From: a virus
Direction: 5' to 3' (one strand)
IMG/VR virus record: IMGVR_UViG_3300042485_000229
Location: 1-35,434 of that record
Length of the DNA: 35,434 bases
How positions within the stretch are numbered: position 1 is the stretch's first letter; every line of letters begins with the position of its first letter. Below, in pieces: positions 29,459-35,434 of this stretch. Below the pieces are notes generated by a model. The model saw only the letters and a program-made list of their open reading frames with translations. It did no database searches and was not told the origin of the DNA. Both the position numbers and the translations under genes were made by a program.

Positions 29459-29482
29459 TAAATAAAAATACTTTAGCTTTGT
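29450..29482 (+). promoter_or_regulatory. Early promoter, copy 2
   Basis: T7-A at 29450-29457 and the -7 box TAGCTTTG at 29474-29481, with the same spacing and the same flanking ATACTTTAGnTTTGT as the promoter before the SSB-like gene. It overlaps the helicase stop and drives the last group of rightward genes. Confidence 0.75.
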
Positions 29483-29504
29483 TTCATAATCAAAAACATC
29501 AATT

Positions 29505-29633
29505 ATGAACAAGTTAAAAAGTCCTCAACAAAAAGCAAACGAGCGCTACGCTCAAGAGTCAATCAAGCCAATGTATGCATTTATCATTGTATGCGTTGCA
29601 TTTTTAATCACCGCTATAATGCAAAATTTATGA
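29505..29633 (+). CDS. 42-aa single-pass membrane peptide
   Basis: It starts at ATG 29505, the first ATG after promoter copy 2, and ends with TGA at 29631-29633. The first 20 residues are polar and basic (MNKLKSPQQKANERYAQESI); residues of about 23-39 form one membrane span (MYAFIIVCVAFLITAIM). It is coupled to the next frame through ATGA. Such peptides may bind or inhibit a host membrane complex. No family is recognised. Confidence 0.6.
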   Translation: MNKLKSPQQKANERYAQESIKPMYAFIIVCVAFLITAIMQNL

Positions 29634-29746
29634 GGCCTTATTTGATTTTCATTTATGAATTGACATTTTTTATGGTAGTGTCAATTCCTTTAGCAATCAC
29701 GTTGTATTTAACCGCAACGCTTATTTCAAAAATTAAAAACTTTTAA
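29630..29746 (+). CDS. 38-aa membrane peptide
   Basis: The ATG at 29630 overlaps the previous stop (ATGA), typical of translational coupling; the stop is at 29744-29746. Nearly the whole product is hydrophobic (LIFIYELTFFMVVSIPLAIT) with a basic end (KIKNF). One membrane-spanning helix, perhaps with a kink at Pro20, is likely. It is followed within two bases by the next gene. Confidence 0.57.
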   Translation: MRPYLIFIYELTFFMVVSIPLAITLYLTATLISKIKNF

Positions 29747-29747
29747 C

Positions 29748-29930
29748 ATGGCGAATCACCAACAATGGCAAGACCTTACGATCATAGAAAAAATTGATCT
29801 GGTAGGCAAAGTTACACACCTTTTACAAAATGACGAGGATAGCTTTAATGCTTTTAAAAGCTGGGTAGGAGCAAGTGAATTGCTTGGATTGTTTAACGAG
29901 GTAAAAATCAACAATGAAGGAAATTCTTAA
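29748..29930 (+). CDS. Hypothetical protein, 60 aa
   Basis: It begins MANHQQWQDLTIIEKIDLVG and is helical and acidic throughout (LLQNDEDSFNAFKSWVGASE). No motif or membrane segment is seen. It overlaps the DnaA-like gene by 17 bases. The tight packing between two genes of the same unit supports a real gene. I do not recognise the family. Confidence 0.55.
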   Translation: MANHQQWQDLTIIEKIDLVGKVTHLLQNDEDSFNAFKSWVGASELLGLFNEVKINNEGNS

Positions 29931-30276
29931 TTACATTAAATTGTACACTGGATGCAATGAACACGCTTTAAAGCGTATTGAGGCAATGCTAGAGCCTAGA
30001 CTACAACCGGTAGTTGTAGAAAAAATAGTAAAAGTTGAGAAAATTGTGCATCGTAAATTAAAGCCAAAAGTAGTCATTGAAAAATGGGCAGAGACTTACC
30101 TTGCAGAAAATGGCTTAACATACAAGCAAATGCTGGACAGATCACGCAAGCAAGAGATCGTTGATCTAAGGTATGACTTTATAAAAGCTGCTTATTTTAA
30201 CGGCTATAATTGTACCTCAATTGCTAGGTTTCTAAAGCGCGATCACTCAACTATTATTTATGCAATAAATAGCTAG
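29914..30276 (+). CDS. DnaA domain IV-like DNA-binding protein
   Basis: This 120-aa protein has a charged N-terminal helix and a repetitive VEKIVKVEKIVHRKLKP linker (35-51). The C-terminal third (RKQEIVDLRYDFIKAAYFNG and then SIARFLKRDHSTIIYAI) matches the helix-turn-helix and signature of DnaA domain IV, where the basic loop before R-D-H-S-T contacts DnaA boxes. No AAA+ domain is present, so it would bind DNA but not melt it alone. It may recruit replication proteins to a phage origin or compete with host DnaA. The gene ends the rightward arm, and its stop lies in the terminal hairpin. Confidence 0.75.
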   Translation: MKEILNYIKLYTGCNEHALKRIEAMLEPRLQPVVVEKIVKVEKIVHRKLKPKVVIEKWAETYLAENGLTYKQMLDRSRKQEIVDLRYDFIKAAYFNGYNCTSIARFLKRDHSTIIYAINS

Positions 30277-30330
30277 TTTCCCCACTAGCATTTCGCACGG
30301 CTCGCAAAGATTGTTTTCTTTGTGGGCCGT
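30272..30330. terminator. Bidirectional terminator between the converging arms
   Basis: Two hairpins lie in tandem. The first is GCTAGT / ACTAGC (30272-30277, 30284-30289) with a TTCCCC loop. The second pairs 30297-30310 with 30317-30330 over 14 positions, including two G-T wobbles, with a six-base loop. It separates the stop of the DnaA-like gene from the stop of the endolysin. T tracts are weak, but position and symmetry suit two-way termination. Confidence 0.75.
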
Positions 30331-30342
30331 TTGCTTTAAAGC

Positions 30343-30849
30343 TTAGATTAAAACAAAACCATTCTTGTCAACTTTGCCCGCATTATGTAACGCTTTTAAT
30401 TCTGCAATAGACTTGCCAAATGTTTTTTGAAAATGTGGAGCGTCTACGAATTTCCAGTCGCCACCCCACTCGTAGCCATATCTTTTAAAAATAGCTACAA
30501 TCTCTTGCCAATCACTTTTACCATCGCCATCAAAGTCAGTCTTTAAATCCCAACTTGCAGTCTCAAAAGTGCCATTCTTATCTTTGTCAACTAACAAAAC
30601 AATATCAATAGCTAATCCGTAATTATGGTATGAAGAACCGCCACGTGCGTTTGTAACTATTGAACCAGGCTTTGTTCTACCTTGTGCAAATAATGCATCT
30701 TGCTCGGCAAATGTTCTAAGCGTATAAGCAAAGCGACAAGCTGCCGTGCCAGTTAAAGCTGCAACGATTTCATCGTACATAGTTAACGCTTCGTCTCTTA
30801 ATTTAGGGTGGAGCAATTGGATTCGCTCTAATGTTTTTTGGTCTCTCAT
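30343..30849 (-). CDS. M15-family endolysin with EF-hand-like loops
   Basis: This 168-aa peptidoglycan peptidase (VanY / L-alanyl-D-glutamate type) has the zinc motifs SYHNYGLAID (H75, D82) and FVDAPHFQK (H139). Between them lies an insertion with two acidic loops, DKDKNGTFE (88-96) and DFDGDGKSDWQE (105-116), which look like calcium-binding EF-hand-type loops. There is no signal peptide, so release needs a holin. It is the last gene of the leftward arm, behind the holin-like gene. The catalytic call is strong; calcium binding is an inference from the D-x-D-x-D/N-G pattern. Confidence 0.9.
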   Translation of the reverse strand: MRDQKTLERIQLLHPKLRDEALTMYDEIVAALTGTAACRFAYTLRTFAEQDALFAQGRTKPGSIVTNARGGSSYHNYGLAIDIVLLVDKDKNGTFETASWDLKTDFDGDGKSDWQEIVAIFKRYGYEWGGDWKFVDAPHFQKTFGKSIAELKALHNAGKVDKNGFVLI

Positions 30850-30851
30850 TG

Positions 30852-30938
30852 TTATAACATTTTAATTATAAAATATGTCAATAACACCACCCATAAGATT
30901 GCTCCTATAAGTAATGCTCTTTTTTCGTTATTCGGCAT
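30852..30938 (-). CDS. 28-aa membrane micropeptide in lysis cassette
   Basis: A complete frame from ATG 30938 to TAA at 30852-30854 encodes a polar start (MPNNEKR) followed by a continuous hydrophobic helix (ALLIGAILWVVLLTYFIIKM). It fills the gap between holin-like and endolysin genes and overlaps the holin-like stop by 11 bases. The size is just one membrane span. It could tune holin timing or be a small accessory. Short frames can be chance, but the hydrophobic pattern and position are persuasive. Confidence 0.5.
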   Translation of the reverse strand: MPNNEKRALLIGAILWVVLLTYFIIKML

Positions 30939-31152
30939 TTTCTTTCTTTTTAAAAATCTTTTCGACACTAGTAAGGCCTAAAGTACCAAAGGCAAGCATC
31001 GCCACCGCCTCAACTAAGATAGCACTGGGAGCCGTATGCTCTTCGCTAAATTGATTATGGTACATAGTCACACAAAGTGCTATTGTGCAAAGTAAACCGC
31101 AAAGGCGCTTCATACTAAAGCGGCCGTTCTCTTCTTGGAAAAATTGTTTCAT
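30928..31152 (-). CDS. Holin-like membrane protein
   Basis: This 74-aa protein has a polar N-terminus (MKQFFQEENGRFSMKRL), two predicted membrane spans (about 17-33 and 42-62) and a Lys-rich C-terminus (KIFKKKENAE). This is the class II holin plan, and the gene lies just upstream of the endolysin. Holins form lesions in the inner membrane that release the endolysin. Small proteins of this form are common in the lysis cassettes of Bacteroidota phages. The assignment is by topology and context. Confidence 0.7.
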   Translation of the reverse strand: MKQFFQEENGRFSMKRLCGLLCTIALCVTMYHNQFSEEHTAPSAILVEAVAMLAFGTLGLTSVEKIFKKKENAE

Positions 31153-31155
31153 ATA

Positions 31156-31536
31156 TTATAATTGACTGAATTGAAAAACTACTAAAAAGATTAATATTAT
31201 TTTTTGCCAAGCATGGTATTTATCCATTTTTTCAAGTTCTCGCTCTCTTGCTTGATAAGTTTCCATGTTAGCCTCGTAGCGATATTTGTAATTCTCAAGC
31301 TTGCTAGCTTTATAAATGTAGACATTGAGTAAAGAGTCATCTTTTATGCTTTTATTTTTTAAAGAATCTATTGTCTTATTGTATCCGATATACAAAGCAT
31401 TGATTTCTTTGCCTTGATCTATGGTCATTATTACAACAGAGTCATCCTTAATTTTCTTTATTTGCGGATATTGCGAAAAGCTTGAAACTGACACCAGTAT
31501 CATTGCTAACACTATCCAAAGTCGCTTTAACATCAT
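31156..31536 (-). CDS. Secreted/membrane lysis-cassette protein, 126 aa
   Basis: The N-terminus is a signal peptide or anchor (MMLKRLWIVLAMILVSVSSF, then SQ). The middle is a long charged helix with heptad spacing (INALYIGYNKTIDSLKNKS; YEANMETYQARERELEKMD). A second hydrophobic segment ends the protein (IILIFLVVFQFSQL). It could span the periplasm as a hairpin anchored at both ends, similar to a unimolecular spanin, though no lipobox is seen. It overlaps the preceding gene by 89 bases. The function is inferred from topology and place. Confidence 0.5.
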   Translation of the reverse strand: MMLKRLWIVLAMILVSVSSFSQYPQIKKIKDDSVVIMTIDQGKEINALYIGYNKTIDSLKNKSIKDDSLLNVYIYKASKLENYKYRYEANMETYQARERELEKMDKYHAWQKIILIFLVVFQFSQL

Positions 31537-31774
31537 TTAACTCTGTTTTTAATATTGTCACCTCTTGTTTTAATTCAGTAATTTTTGCAACTGCTTGCTG
31601 CACCAGTTCGGCCTCTTTTTTAGATGCCTTTGCTTGCACCTCAACAGACTTAGCATTGGTTGCGCTTACTTGCTCCATAAGCTTTGCAAACTCAATATCC
31701 TCTTTTGTCTCTATGCTTGGCTGCTGGGCCGTTGCCGTGCATCCAAATATAAATATAAAAAATATGTACCTCAT
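31448..31774 (-). CDS. Putative lipoprotein with coiled coil (o-spanin-like)
   Basis: This 108-aa protein starts with a short hydrophobic signal, MRYIFFIFIFGC, in which FIFG-C12 resembles a lipobox, although the hydrophobic part is short. A long coiled coil follows (VEVQAKASKKEAELVQQAVA; ITELKQEVTILKTELNDVKA). An outer-membrane spanin subunit would have a lipid anchor and coiled coil. It is coupled to the 89-aa inner-membrane coiled-coil protein, which could be its partner. The pairing is an inference from topology. Confidence 0.5.
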   Translation of the reverse strand: MRYIFFIFIFGCTATAQQPSIETKEDIEFAKLMEQVSATNAKSVEVQAKASKKEAELVQQAVAKITELKQEVTILKTELNDVKATLDSVSNDTGVSFKLFAISANKEN

Positions 31775-32043
31775 TACTTAATATTTTGAATTTTGCCTAG
31801 GCTTTCAAGTGTGCTAAGTTTAGCCGTTGCCGCAGCCAATGATGAGTCACATCTTCTTAAGGCCACTTGCATCACATCAACTTTATCATCTAGCTTTTCG
31901 ACCTTTACATTTTGTGTGGTGATCTGGTCTTTGAACGTAGTACGGACGTCAATGTATAAATATGATATTGCAAGCAATACTAAAAAAAGCGTTGCAACTA
32001 TTGGATTTTTTGCAAAATCCTTAAATGTCATTGGTAGTGTCAT
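31774..32043 (-). CDS. Inner-membrane coiled-coil protein (i-spanin-like)
   Basis: This 89-aa protein has a cytoplasmic start (MTLPMTFKDFAKNP), one span (IVATLFLVLLAISYLYI, about 15-31) and a periplasmic coiled coil (QNVKVEKLDDKVDVMQVALR and onward). This is the Rz-like plan. It overlaps neighbours on both sides by one to four bases, showing a tight lysis cassette. With the lipoprotein-like partner downstream, it could fuse inner and outer membranes at lysis. The sequence family was not recognised. Confidence 0.55.
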   Translation of the reverse strand: MTLPMTFKDFAKNPIVATLFLVLLAISYLYIDVRTTFKDQITTQNVKVEKLDDKVDVMQVALRRCDSSLAAATAKLSTLESLGKIQNIK

Positions 32044-32576
32044 AAAATCTTTTTAAAATATCCTATTTGAAATTCTTTGTTAGTATTGATGTTTAGTTGG
32101 ATCTGGCCTTTGTATGGAGTCTTGTAAATAAGTCCGGCTCCTAGTGTGCCTTTAGTTGTGGCATTGCCACCTATATAAAGTTCACCTTTAGGCTGGTAAG
32201 GTATGCGCAGTTCACGCACCTCTTTAATGATCTTATGTGTAATGCTTGCGCTTACTGATCTGCCAAAGATTGCATTTTTGCTGATCGTGTCAGTGATGGC
32301 GATTGTGCCATCTTGTATGCTTATTGTGTCCTTATAGATATGCTTAGCGAAATACTCTTTAAGTATCGCCATGGTGTCAACTGGTGTGCTTACGGATATT
32401 GTATCGTATATTGTAGTATCTTTTCGGATATCTTTGCCTTTACGATATATAAGCGAGTCATGCTTTATTTCAAGCGTGTCGGTTGTAATGACAACGATAG
32501 GATCGCTTGCCTTGTAAGACTTGCTTAAAAGTAGTGCAATGACTAAAAGTGATATGAGTAAGAAAAACCTAGTCAT
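32040..32576 (-). CDS. Membrane-anchored periplasmic protein, 178 aa
   Basis: An N-terminal hydrophobic anchor (MTRFFLLISLLVIALLLSKS) is followed by a Thr/Ile/Asp-rich stretch (about 25-110) with repeated D-T-I units, then a beta-rich end with GNATTKGTLGAGLIYKTPYK, which reads like one or two outer-membrane-type strands. It has no enzyme motif. It overlaps its neighbours by four to eight bases within the lysis cassette. It might bridge the periplasm. A role as lysis accessory is inferred only from position. Confidence 0.5.
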   Translation of the reverse strand: MTRFFLLISLLVIALLLSKSYKASDPIVVITTDTLEIKHDSLIYRKGKDIRKDTTIYDTISVSTPVDTMAILKEYFAKHIYKDTISIQDGTIAITDTISKNAIFGRSVSASITHKIIKEVRELRIPYQPKGELYIGGNATTKGTLGAGLIYKTPYKGQIQLNINTNKEFQIGYFKKIL

Positions 32577-32742
32577 ATTTTTTAGTTGCTTTATAGTAAT
32601 ATCTTATTGCCATAAAACCGGAAATAATAGCAACCAAGCCGGCCACTAAAGTCACAAAAGGTTGTGCTTGGGTTACTGACAATGTCGCGGCGGTCATTGA
32701 GACGCCGGTATTGATTAAAGCTTGGCTGCTATCTTGAGTCAT
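32569..32742 (-). CDS. 57-aa single-pass membrane protein, second holin candidate
   Basis: A complete frame from ATG 32742 to TAG at 32569-32571 encodes a polar start (MTQDSSQALINTGVSM) with one hydrophobic helix (about 28-46: QPFVTLVAGLVAIISGFMAI) and a Tyr/Lys-rich end (RYYYKATKKYD). It abuts the 48-aa gene (TAAATG) and overlaps the next by eight bases. I recall closely similar small membrane proteins in other Bacteroidota phages. It may be a holin, antiholin or accessory. Confidence 0.65.
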   Translation of the reverse strand: MTQDSSQALINTGVSMTAATLSVTQAQPFVTLVAGLVAIISGFMAIRYYYKATKKYD

Positions 32743-32889
32743 TTAGTCTTCGTTTTTAGGTTCCTCTTTAGGCTTTTGATCTTCTGCTAACTTACCAAAG
32801 AAGTTTAACAATGGCAACCCGAACTCAGTTGGGATTTTGTTGATGAATGCTTGAAGCTCGTTCAAGTCTTTTTCGCTTAATTGTAACAT
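32743..32889 (-). CDS. 48-aa acidic microprotein opening the lysis cassette
   Basis: It starts at ATG 32889 and ends with TAA at 32743-32745. The product begins MLQLSEKDLNELQAFINKIP and ends in an acidic/Lys-rich tail (KPKEEPKNED). It is soluble and helical with no membrane segment. A -7 promoter box lies just upstream, so this is probably the first gene of a lysis transcript. The stop directly abuts the next ATG. I do not recognise a family. Confidence 0.62.
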   Translation of the reverse strand: MLQLSEKDLNELQAFINKIPTEFGLPLLNFFGKLAEDQKPKEEPKNED

Positions 32890-32905
32890 AAAATTTAAAT
32901 TTTTA

Positions 32906-32913
32906 CAAATATA
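32906..32913 (-). promoter_or_regulatory. Candidate lysis-cassette promoter
   Basis: On the minus strand TATATTTG fits the Bacteroidota -7 box TAnnTTTG. It is in the AT-rich gap between the 103-aa gene and the 48-aa gene, 17 bases before the latter's ATG. The upstream -33 element is not clear. Confidence 0.5.
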
Positions 32914-32926
32914 GTTAAATATCTAA

Positions 32927-33238
32927 TTAAATACCTTCTTCAATAGATTCCTCAACAATTGGTTCTGGTTGAGGAGGTACTGGAGGCACATAATCACCTG
33001 TGATTGTTACATCAATTTGTTCTGCTACCCAATTGTAAGCATACTCGTTTGTTGCCCAATTATCGTAATCTTCTCCTGTCATTGTTAAGTTACCTTGTTG
33101 TAACTGACTTTGAGTATCACTTAAAAGTGCATAATAGAAAGTAGCAGATGTGCTTAGATTGTCATTGATGCAATAAGCGTTAAGTATTACTGCCGTTCCT
33201 AAGTTTAGTGGGAATACCACAGGTTGAATTTGTTTCAT
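32927..33238 (-). CDS. Hypothetical protein after the fibre gene, 103 aa
   Basis: It begins MKQIQPVVFPLNLGTAVILN and has a beta-rich core with ATFYYALLSDTQSQLQQGNL and YDNWATNEYAYNWVAEQI, then a Pro/Glu-rich tail (PPVPPQPEPIVEESIEEG). Short proteins with this opening often follow fibre genes in Bacteroidota phages, possibly as a fibre chaperone or tail accessory. It starts 20 bases after the fibre stop. No enzyme motif is visible. The role is inferred only from its position. Confidence 0.6.
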   Translation of the reverse strand: MKQIQPVVFPLNLGTAVILNAYCINDNLSTSATFYYALLSDTQSQLQQGNLTMTGEDYDNWATNEYAYNWVAEQIDVTITGDYVPPVPPQPEPIVEESIEEGI

Positions 33239-33258
33239 TTTTATTTTATTTTAAATTG

Positions 33259-35433
33259 TTATGTCATTGTAAGGCTCTTCCACCCGCTTGATGTATAAAT
33301 ATAAAGACCTTCTGTTGCATCAGTACAATAGAATATCAATCCTACCGCAGGACTTGATATTGCATTTCTTTGTGCATTAGTTCCTCTTGGTGGTAGGAAG
33401 CCACGAGTTGTGCTATCTACTTGTAATTGAGCAGAAGCGTTTGGAGCTGTGGGTGCTGCATTTCCTCCATTAGTTGCAGTAGTTACAAAAAATTGACCAT
33501 AATTATTTGAAAATCCATTTCTAATTTCAAAATAATAAGTATTATTAGATTGTCTACCAAATGCAAATCCTCCCATTCCTAATTGGTCAGCACTCATAAA
33601 TCTATTTGCTGAACTAGCGCCACCACTTGTATCTATATTTAACAGATTAAAATTAAAAGTTACCACATTACGAAATCTTGTAGTACCATTTACATCTAAC
33701 CTAAAGCCTGCGTCTGTAAAAGTACCACCTGATTGTAGTAGTAAATTACCTGTACTATTAAATAAATATAATCTTTGAGTTGGACTTGCAATAGCTCCAG
33801 CCGTTCCACTTACCGCTGTTTGAATAAGAACACCACCATTTGCGTCTAAACCAATTGTAGCACCAGCACTTGTTGTTCTATAAATACTATTTGTACCATT
33901 ATAATAAAAATTGCTTGATAAATATAAATCATTATTATTAGTATTATTTGATGCAGTTATTAATGCCGCATTACCTACAAATAAAAATGTACTACTTGCA
34001 TATAAAGGAGAGGGTACTGTTATTGTATTTTGAGAATTAAATGCACTATTACCTCTTACGCTTAACGCAGTATTACTTACCCCCGTAAACGCACCATTAG
34101 TAAACGTAGGGTTAATATCTAATCCTACTAATACATCATTGTTTGCTGCTGCTACTAAAGTAGACGTAAGGTTTGCACCACGAGCGATAGCACTTGCAGC
34201 CGTTGTTGAACCTGTAATAGTAGTTGTCCCCTGTACTCTTGCAGTACCATTAACGTCAAGACGGAAACCTGCGTCTGTGGTTGTTCCGATAAGTACGTTA
34301 CCTGCTACAGGATTTAATTCAATATTACTATTATTTAATATCCTAAATGCATTGTTGCTGTTATTATGAGTAAATCTAATAAAAGCCTGTCCTACTGTTC
34401 CTGTATTTGATGTAATCCCTAATGTACCTCCACTAATAAAGTTGCTTCCATTTTGAGCGCCAAGCCAAAGAGTATTAGTTAAAAGAGCATCACCAACATC
34501 TCTTATATAAAAAATATTACTACCTGCTGTATTTAATGCTTGAAATACATAGCCAAATTGAGTTGTATTTCCTCTTACTTGAGCATTTGCATTTGCTCTT
34601 AAACTCCAATTCGTTACCCCTGTAAATGCACCATTAGTGAATGTAGGTGTTATATCCAATCCTACAAGCACATCACTATTAGCCGCAGCCGTTAATGTAG
34701 GAGTAAGGTTAGTACCTCTTGCTATTGCAGATGCAGCCGTAACACTATTATTAACTAATAGTTGTGATGTAGGAGTAAAGGCAAATGCAGCATTACTTGT
34801 AATACTTGATGTACCATTAAAGTAAGCTACCTGTCCACTTGTACCTGTACCTGTTACAGGGTTAGTTAAAGCATTCTGCTTGTTATTAAAAGTTGTCCAA
34901 TCCGTTGAACTTAACTTACCTGTATTTGATGCCGAAGCAATAGGTAGATTAAAAGTATGTGTAGCCGTTGCACTTGAAATATTAAAATCCGTTCCACTTG
35001 TTCCTGTTGCTAAGTATTGTACTTGTGCAGTCAAACCATTTAAAGCCGTTAAGCCTGTTGTGAACGTAGTAATAACTTGACATAAATGGCTATTTTCTGT
35101 GTGTAAAGTAATTGTCCTACCAGCCGTTGTTACATAAATACGAACTGCTAATCTATCAGTTAAAGTTAAACTTGTTTGAGGAACGGCTAAAGCACTAAAG
35201 TAAGCCTCAATACTTGTTCCATCATTAATTAATTTAGGGAATGCACTATTAGAAGCAATTAACGTAAAAGTAGTTCCATCGTATTTATACAACTCAATGT
35301 AAAAAGTTGGACTACCACCACCGCTTGATGCATTTAAATATGTTTCAAAATTCCAATTACCAGCTGGGATTTCTAATAAAGCTGGGTCATTAGCATCCGT
35401 TAAAAAAGATGCAATATATCCATTACTACCTCT
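33259..35433 (-). CDS. Tail fibre protein, C-terminal part (cut by window end)
   Basis: The frame is open from the right edge to the stop at 33259 (about 724 codons). It contains beta-rich repeats: twin segments with AASAIARGTNLTPTL or AASAIARGANLTSTL followed by DVLVGLDI(T/N)PTFTNGAFTG, and twin TDAGFRLDVNGT motifs. The end, with STTRGFLPPRGTNAQRNAIS and a final YIYTSSGWKSL, is the standard C-terminus of fibre proteins in Bacteroidota phages. It should mediate host recognition. The first visible residues (RGSNGYIASFLTDANDP) continue the protein cut at base 1. Confidence 0.82.
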   Translation of the reverse strand, partial: RGSNGYIASFLTDANDPALLEIPAGNWNFETYLNASSGGGSPTFYIELYKYDGTTFTLIASNSAFPKLINDGTSIEAYFSALAVPQTSLTLTDRLAVRIYVTTAGRTITLHTENSHLCQVITTFTTGLTALNGLTAQVQYLATGTSGTDFNISSATATHTFNLPIASASNTGKLSSTDWTTFNNKQNALTNPVTGTGTSGQVAYFNGTSSITSNAAFAFTPTSQLLVNNSVTAASAIARGTNLTPTLTAAANSDVLVGLDITPTFTNGAFTGVTNWSLRANANAQVRGNTTQFGYVFQALNTAGSNIFYIRDVGDALLTNTLWLGAQNGSNFISGGTLGITSNTGTVGQAFIRFTHNNSNNAFRILNNSNIELNPVAGNVLIGTTTDAGFRLDVNGTARVQGTTTITGSTTAASAIARGANLTSTLVAAANNDVLVGLDINPTFTNGAFTGVSNTALSVRGNSAFNSQNTITVPSPLYASSTFLFVGNAALITASNNTNNNDLYLSSNFYYNGTNSIYRTTSAGATIGLDANGGVLIQTAVSGTAGAIASPTQRLYLFNSTGNLLLQSGGTFTDAGFRLDVNGTTRFRNVVTFNFNLLNIDTSGGASSANRFMSADQLGMGGFAFGRQSNNTYYFEIRNGFSNNYGQFFVTTATNGGNAAPTAPNASAQLQVDSTTRGFLPPRGTNAQRNAISSPAVGLIFYCTDATEGLYIYTSSGWKSLTMT
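34081..34202 (-). repeat. Fibre internal repeat, copy B
   Basis: About 120 bases encoding AASAIARG...TFTNGAFTGV. It is closely similar to 34618-34741. The copies differ at scattered, mostly third-codon positions, which points to an older duplication under protein-level selection. Confidence 0.8.
34618..34741 (-). repeat. Fibre internal repeat, copy A
   Basis: Partner of the repeat at 34081-34202; the offset between copies is about 538 bases. Both lie in the same reading frame of the fibre gene. Confidence 0.8.
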
Positions 35434-35434
35434 T

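Noticed and set aside
34139-35080. Three plus-strand hydrophobic frames opposite the fibre gene
   Set aside because: Antisense shadows of a repeat-rich beta protein; they carry no gene-like features and disagree with the direction of the arm.
1-35434. Integrated prophage
   Set aside because: No integrase, attachment-site repeat, repressor or host gene is present, and the ends join within one phage gene.
1-35434. tRNA genes
   Set aside because: No cloverleaf with a GTTC-A-A-type T-loop was noticed in the gaps between genes; a covariance-model scan would be decisive.

Overview
The window looks like an essentially complete genome, about 35.4 kb, of a tailed phage of the siphovirus type (long non-contractile tail) that infects a member of the Bacteroidota. 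It carries small and large terminase, portal, prohead protease, scaffold-like protein, capsid, tail tube, tape measure, tail-tip proteins, a fibre, a lysis cassette and a replication module. I see no integrase, excisionase or CI-type repressor, so a virulent lifestyle is the simplest reading. The host call rests on AT-rich sequence, AT-rich leaders without clear Shine-Dalgarno sites, promoter -7 boxes of the Bacteroidota form TAnnTTTG, and fibre, portal and tail proteins of types I associate with phages of that phylum. The host genus cannot be read from the sequence.

The two window ends are the two halves of one fibre gene on the minus strand: the start is at 528 and runs off base 1, and the end runs from 35433 to 33259. 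The molecule is therefore probably circular or circularly permuted and was opened inside this gene. As a circle it has just two transcription arms. They diverge from a control region at about 24994-25094 and converge on a strong hairpin at about 30272-30330.

Rightward arm (25095-30276, plus strand): an SSB-like protein under a clear promoter and with its own terminator, a RecB/lambda-exonuclease-like nuclease, a DnaQ-like 3'-5' exonuclease with a zinc ribbon, a DUF3310 protein, a mini HExxH protein, an SF2 helicase, then a second copy of the same promoter driving two tiny membrane peptides, a small unknown and a DnaA-domain-IV-like protein. This is the replication and recombination module.

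Leftward arm (24993 down to 1, continuing 35434 down to 30343, minus strand): DNA methyltransferase, 46-aa microprotein, VRR-NUC nuclease, primase-polymerase/helicase, a small protein, a sigma/HTH-like regulator with a striking GTAC-rich inverted repeat upstream, several small proteins, a sugar-modification block (two glycosyltransferases and a hexapeptide acyltransferase), terminases, a probable frameshifting tail chaperone pair, tail proteins, an 1107-aa tail protein with mucin-like threonine tracts followed at once by a third glycosyltransferase, tape measure, protease, scaffold, capsid, tail tube, a structural protein, a portal with a MuF-like tail, connector and completion proteins and the fibre. 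The lysis cassette comes last: membrane and spanin-like proteins, holin-like protein, a 28-aa membrane micropeptide and an M15 endolysin. The capsid and tail tube genes are each followed by an intrinsic terminator.

The most distinctive system is the combination of regular Ser-Thr7 tracts in a tail protein with a dedicated glycosyltransferase and a second sugar gene cluster. It suggests virion glycosylation, but that is an inference. No tRNA, rRNA, CRISPR array or insertion sequence was recognised.
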